DNA of 64,000 bases from Aureimonas flava (GTDB lineage Bacteria > Pseudomonadota > Alphaproteobacteria > Rhizobiales > Rhizobiaceae), in NCBI RefSeq assembly GCF_003583935.1, contig NZ_QYRN01000002.1, positions 248,001 to 312,000 on the forward strand, written 5' to 3'. The position numbers were made by a program, and so were the translations under genes. The notes below the pieces were generated by a model. It had not been told where the DNA came from. It did not search any database and saw only the letters and a program-made list of their open reading frames with translations. Positions 61,974-64,000 of the stretch are shown here, piece by piece (the first letter of the stretch is position 1; each line of letters opens with the position of its first letter).

Positions 61974-62570
61974 TCAGCCGCCGAGCGTGACGCGGCGCGA
62001 GGCGATGCGCGCCAGGAGCGCCGCGTCGTGGCTGATCGCCAGGATGCCGAGGCCGCGTTCGGCGCACAGGGCCAGAAGCAGGCGCCAGAGATCGGCCTGT
62101 GCGATCGCGTCGAGCGGCGCGGAGATCTCGTCGGCCACCAGGAAGCGCGTCCGGGGCCCGAGCGCCCGCACCAGCGAGACGCGCTGCAACTGCCCGCCCG
62201 ACAGCTCGTGCGGATAGCGCCCCTCCCAGGCCGGATCGATGCCGAGGCGCGCGGCCAGCGCCGGGTCGGGCCGCCCGGCCTCGGCCAGCACGCGCGCGAC
62301 GCGCCATCGCGGGTTCATGTCCAGGACGGGGTGCTGGGCGAGATACTGGACGGGGCGAAACCCGCGCTCCGGCAGGGGCTGCCCGTCGAGGCGCACCGAT
62401 CCGGCCTGCGGGCGCAGCCGCCCGGCCAGGAGACGCCCGAGCGTCGTCTTGCCGATGCCCGAGGGCCCCGACAGCCCGACCACCTCGCCGGGGGCGACGC
62501 GGATCGACACCTCGCGCAGCGCCGGCACGCCGGGCGCATAGGCGTGGCCGAGGGCGAGCGCCTCAAGCAT
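61974..62570 (-). CDS. Peptide/nickel-type ABC transporter ATP-binding protein (DppF/NikE-like)
   Basis: A 198-residue, rather short ATPase of the DppF/NikE type. Walker A is LSGPSGIGKTTLGRLLAG (about residue 34), the signature is ELSGGQLQRVSLVRAL, Walker B VADEISAPLDAIAQAD, and the switch ISHDAALLARIASRRV. It ends directly after the core domain, lacking the C-terminal extension of most DppF proteins. Its start overlaps the end of the DppD-like gene by 8 bases. It works with the ATPase and permease encoded upstream. Confidence 0.87.
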   Translation of the reverse strand: MLEALALGHAYAPGVPALREVSIRVAPGEVVGLSGPSGIGKTTLGRLLAGRLRPQAGSVRLDGQPLPERGFRPVQYLAQHPVLDMNPRWRVARVLAEAGRPDPALAARLGIDPAWEGRYPHELSGGQLQRVSLVRALGPRTRFLVADEISAPLDAIAQADLWRLLLALCAERGLGILAISHDAALLARIASRRVTLGG

Positions 62571-63342
62571 TGGCGCCGAAGCCGTTCTGCGGCAGCGCCC
62601 GCCACAGCGTGCGGCCATAGGCGGAGGCGATCCCCTCGCCGTCACCCGCGAAGGCCGAGGCGGGCTCGGTCCCCGCCAGCCGCCCGTCGCGAAGGAGCGC
62701 GACGCGGGTGGCGAAGGGCAGCGCGGACACGAGGTCGTGCGTCACCAGGAGCACCGCGCCGCCGCGCCGCGCGACCGCGGCCAGCGCCTCCAGCACCGCG
62801 GCCGCGCCCGCCGGATCGAGATGGTCGGTCGGCTCGTCGGCGATCACGAGGTCGGGCTCGCCGACCAGCGCGGCCAGGAGGAGGACGCGGCGCGCCATGC
62901 CACCCGACAGGGCGTGCGGATGGGCCGCGCGCAGCGCCGGGTCGAGCCCGAGCCGGCGAAAGCCCGCCGCGCCCGGATCCGGCACGCCGGCGCGGCGTGC
63001 GGCGAGCGCCACCTGGCGGCCGACGGGCATCAGCGGATCGAGATGGGTGACCGACTGCGGCACCAGCGCGATGCGCCGGCCCCGGAGGGCCGGAAGGGTG
63101 TCGGCGTCAAGCCGCCAGCCCGCGAACCAGACCTCGCCGGACAGTTCGGCATTGGGCGGCAGGAGGCCGAGGACGGCATGGGCCAGGAGGCTCTTGCCCG
63201 CGCCGGACGTGCCCACCAGCGCCAGCACCTCGCCGCGCGCGAGGTCGAGCCGCAGCTCGCGCAGCACCGCGCCGGCCGGCGCCGCCCCCCCGCGCGGTGC
63301 GAAGCCCAGCGTGAGGTCGCGGATCGACAGGAGCGCGCTCAC
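62563..63342 (-). CDS. Peptide/nickel-type ABC transporter ATP-binding protein (DppD/NikD-like)
   Basis: A 259-residue ATPase with Walker A LVGTSGAGKSLLAHAVLG (about residue 40), Q-loop ALVPQSVTHLDPLMPV, signature ALSGGMARRVLLLAALV (slightly divergent), Walker B VIADEPTDHLDPAGAAA and switch LVTHDLVSALPFATRV. The GTG start overlaps the stop of the permease gene as GTGA. Nickel (NikD) and peptide (DppD) systems are hard to tell apart from the ATPase. Substrate unknown. Confidence 0.88.
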   Translation of the reverse strand: MSALLSIRDLTLGFAPRGGAAPAGAVLRELRLDLARGEVLALVGTSGAGKSLLAHAVLGLLPPNAELSGEVWFAGWRLDADTLPALRGRRIALVPQSVTHLDPLMPVGRQVALAARRAGVPDPGAAGFRRLGLDPALRAAHPHALSGGMARRVLLLAALVGEPDLVIADEPTDHLDPAGAAAVLEALAAVARRGGAVLLVTHDLVSALPFATRVALLRDGRLAGTEPASAFAGDGEGIASAYGRTLWRALPQNGFGANA

Positions 63343-64000
63343 CCGGCGCCTCGCGGATCGAGCCGGCGGCGCGCGGCCGAGCCGAGCGTCTCGAAGCCCA
63401 GGGCGAGCGCCAGGAGGGCGAGGCCCGGAAACAAGGCGAGCCACCAGCGCCCCGCGCTCAAGGTGCGCATCGCGTCGGCCAGGAGCACGCCGATCGCCGG
63501 GCGCGAGGGCTCCAGGCCGAAGCCGAGAAAGGTCAGCGCCGCCTCGTGGAGGATCGCGTGCGGGAACAGGAGCACCAGCCCGACGCCGAGCTGCGGCAGG
63601 AGGTGGGGCAGGACATGGGCGCGGGCGACGAACAGGCGGGAGCGTCCGAAGCCGCGCGAGGCGGCGACGTAGTCGCTGCGCAGCACCGCGAGGAGCTCGG
63701 CCCGCAGGATGCGCGCGAGGCGCGGCCAATGCGTCAGCGCCACCGCGGCCGCCACCGCCTCGGCCCCGCCGCCCAGCGCGAAGGCGACGAGGATCAGCGC
63801 CACCAGATGCGGCAGGCTGAGCGCGGCGTCGGTGAGGAGCGAGACCGCCGCGTCGGCCATCCGCGACAGGGTGGCGGCCAGCGCCAGGAGCAGCGCGATG
63901 GCGGCCGACACGGTGGCGGCCAGGAGCCCGATCCGCAGGCTCACCGACAGGCCCTGGAGCGTGCGGGCGAGCATGTCGCGCCCCAGCGCGTCGGTGCCGA
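63339..64000 (-). CDS. Peptide/nickel-type ABC transporter permease (DppC/NikC-like), 5' end outside window
   Basis: This is the C-terminal 219 residues plus stop of a DppC/NikC-type permease; the gene continues beyond the right edge. The first visible residues, GTDALGRDMLART, are the family hallmark that normally stands about 60-70 residues from the N-terminus. The coupling loop is SDYVAASRGFGRSRLFVARA, and membrane helices follow to the end. The stop overlaps the start of the DppD-like ATPase gene. The DppB-like partner and binding protein are presumably encoded further upstream, outside the window. Confidence 0.9.
   Translation of the reverse strand, partial: GTDALGRDMLARTLQGLSVSLRIGLLAATVSAAIALLLALAATLSRMADAAVSLLTDAALSLPHLVALILVAFALGGGAEAVAAAVALTHWPRLARILRAELLAVLRSDYVAASRGFGRSRLFVARAHVLPHLLPQLGVGLVLLFPHAILHEAALTFLGFGLEPSRPAIGVLLADAMRTLSAGRWWLALFPGLALLALALGFETLGSAARRRLDPRGAG

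Overview
The window is a GC-rich chromosomal segment, densely coded and with strong G/C third-position bias throughout. It most likely comes from an alphaproteobacterium of the order Hyphomicrobiales (Rhizobiales). The grounds are the aroA-cmk-rpsA block with a class II (CP4-like) EPSP synthase, the TIGR02300 protein next to a tRNA-Ala, the ehu/eut/doe ectoine gene set and many ABC uptake systems. An Aurantimonas/Aureimonas-like genus would fit, but the genus is a guess. I saw no insertion sequence, phage gene, integrase or CRISPR array.

Layout. (1) 1-4641: a leftward SDR/VOC/SMP-30/cupin/DoxX operon divergent from a GMC oxidoreductase; substrate unknown. (2) 4667-23543: a large catabolic locus with an Lrp/AsnC regulator, a peptide-type ABC importer, two FAD (DAO-fold) oxidoreductases, two HAD type II enzymes, a class III aminotransferase, two related GNAT proteins, an aldehyde dehydrogenase, a tartrate/isopropylmalate-type dehydrogenase, a hydroxyacid dehydrogenase and an ArgE-type deacylase. 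Three of its intergenic regions share the dyad GCRCAA-NN-TTGCG and a fourth carries a variant, which suggests one regulon. (3) 23540-37731: a complete ectoine/hydroxyectoine uptake and catabolism island. ehuABCD-eutABC-doeA(eutD)-doeB(eutE) plus an EamA transporter lie on the minus strand, with the MocR-type regulator enuR beside them; asnC(doeX)-ssd(doeC)-atf(doeD) run on the plus strand. (4) 37754-44996: choline uptake (choXWV) divergent from choline oxidation, in which the repressor BetI and betaine aldehyde dehydrogenase BetB form one uninterrupted 703-residue ORF followed by betA. (5) 45153-48392: an exported argininosuccinate-lyase-like protein, an aldose 1-epimerase and a GNAT. (6) 48541-53854: housekeeping genes rpsA, cmk (with an in-frame membrane extension), aroA, TIGR02300 and tRNA-Ala(GGC). 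(7) 54013-64000: small proteins, a sulfate ABC transporter, aroQ, a large DUF882 protein and part of another peptide/nickel-type ABC transporter.

Regions 3 and 4 work together as a compatible-solute module. Ectoines are imported and burned to aspartate, while choline is imported and oxidised to glycine betaine. The BetI-BetB fusion, which puts a repressor and its pathway enzyme on one chain as in PutA, is the most unusual feature. Two TTGA-N8-TCAA dyads lie upstream of it.
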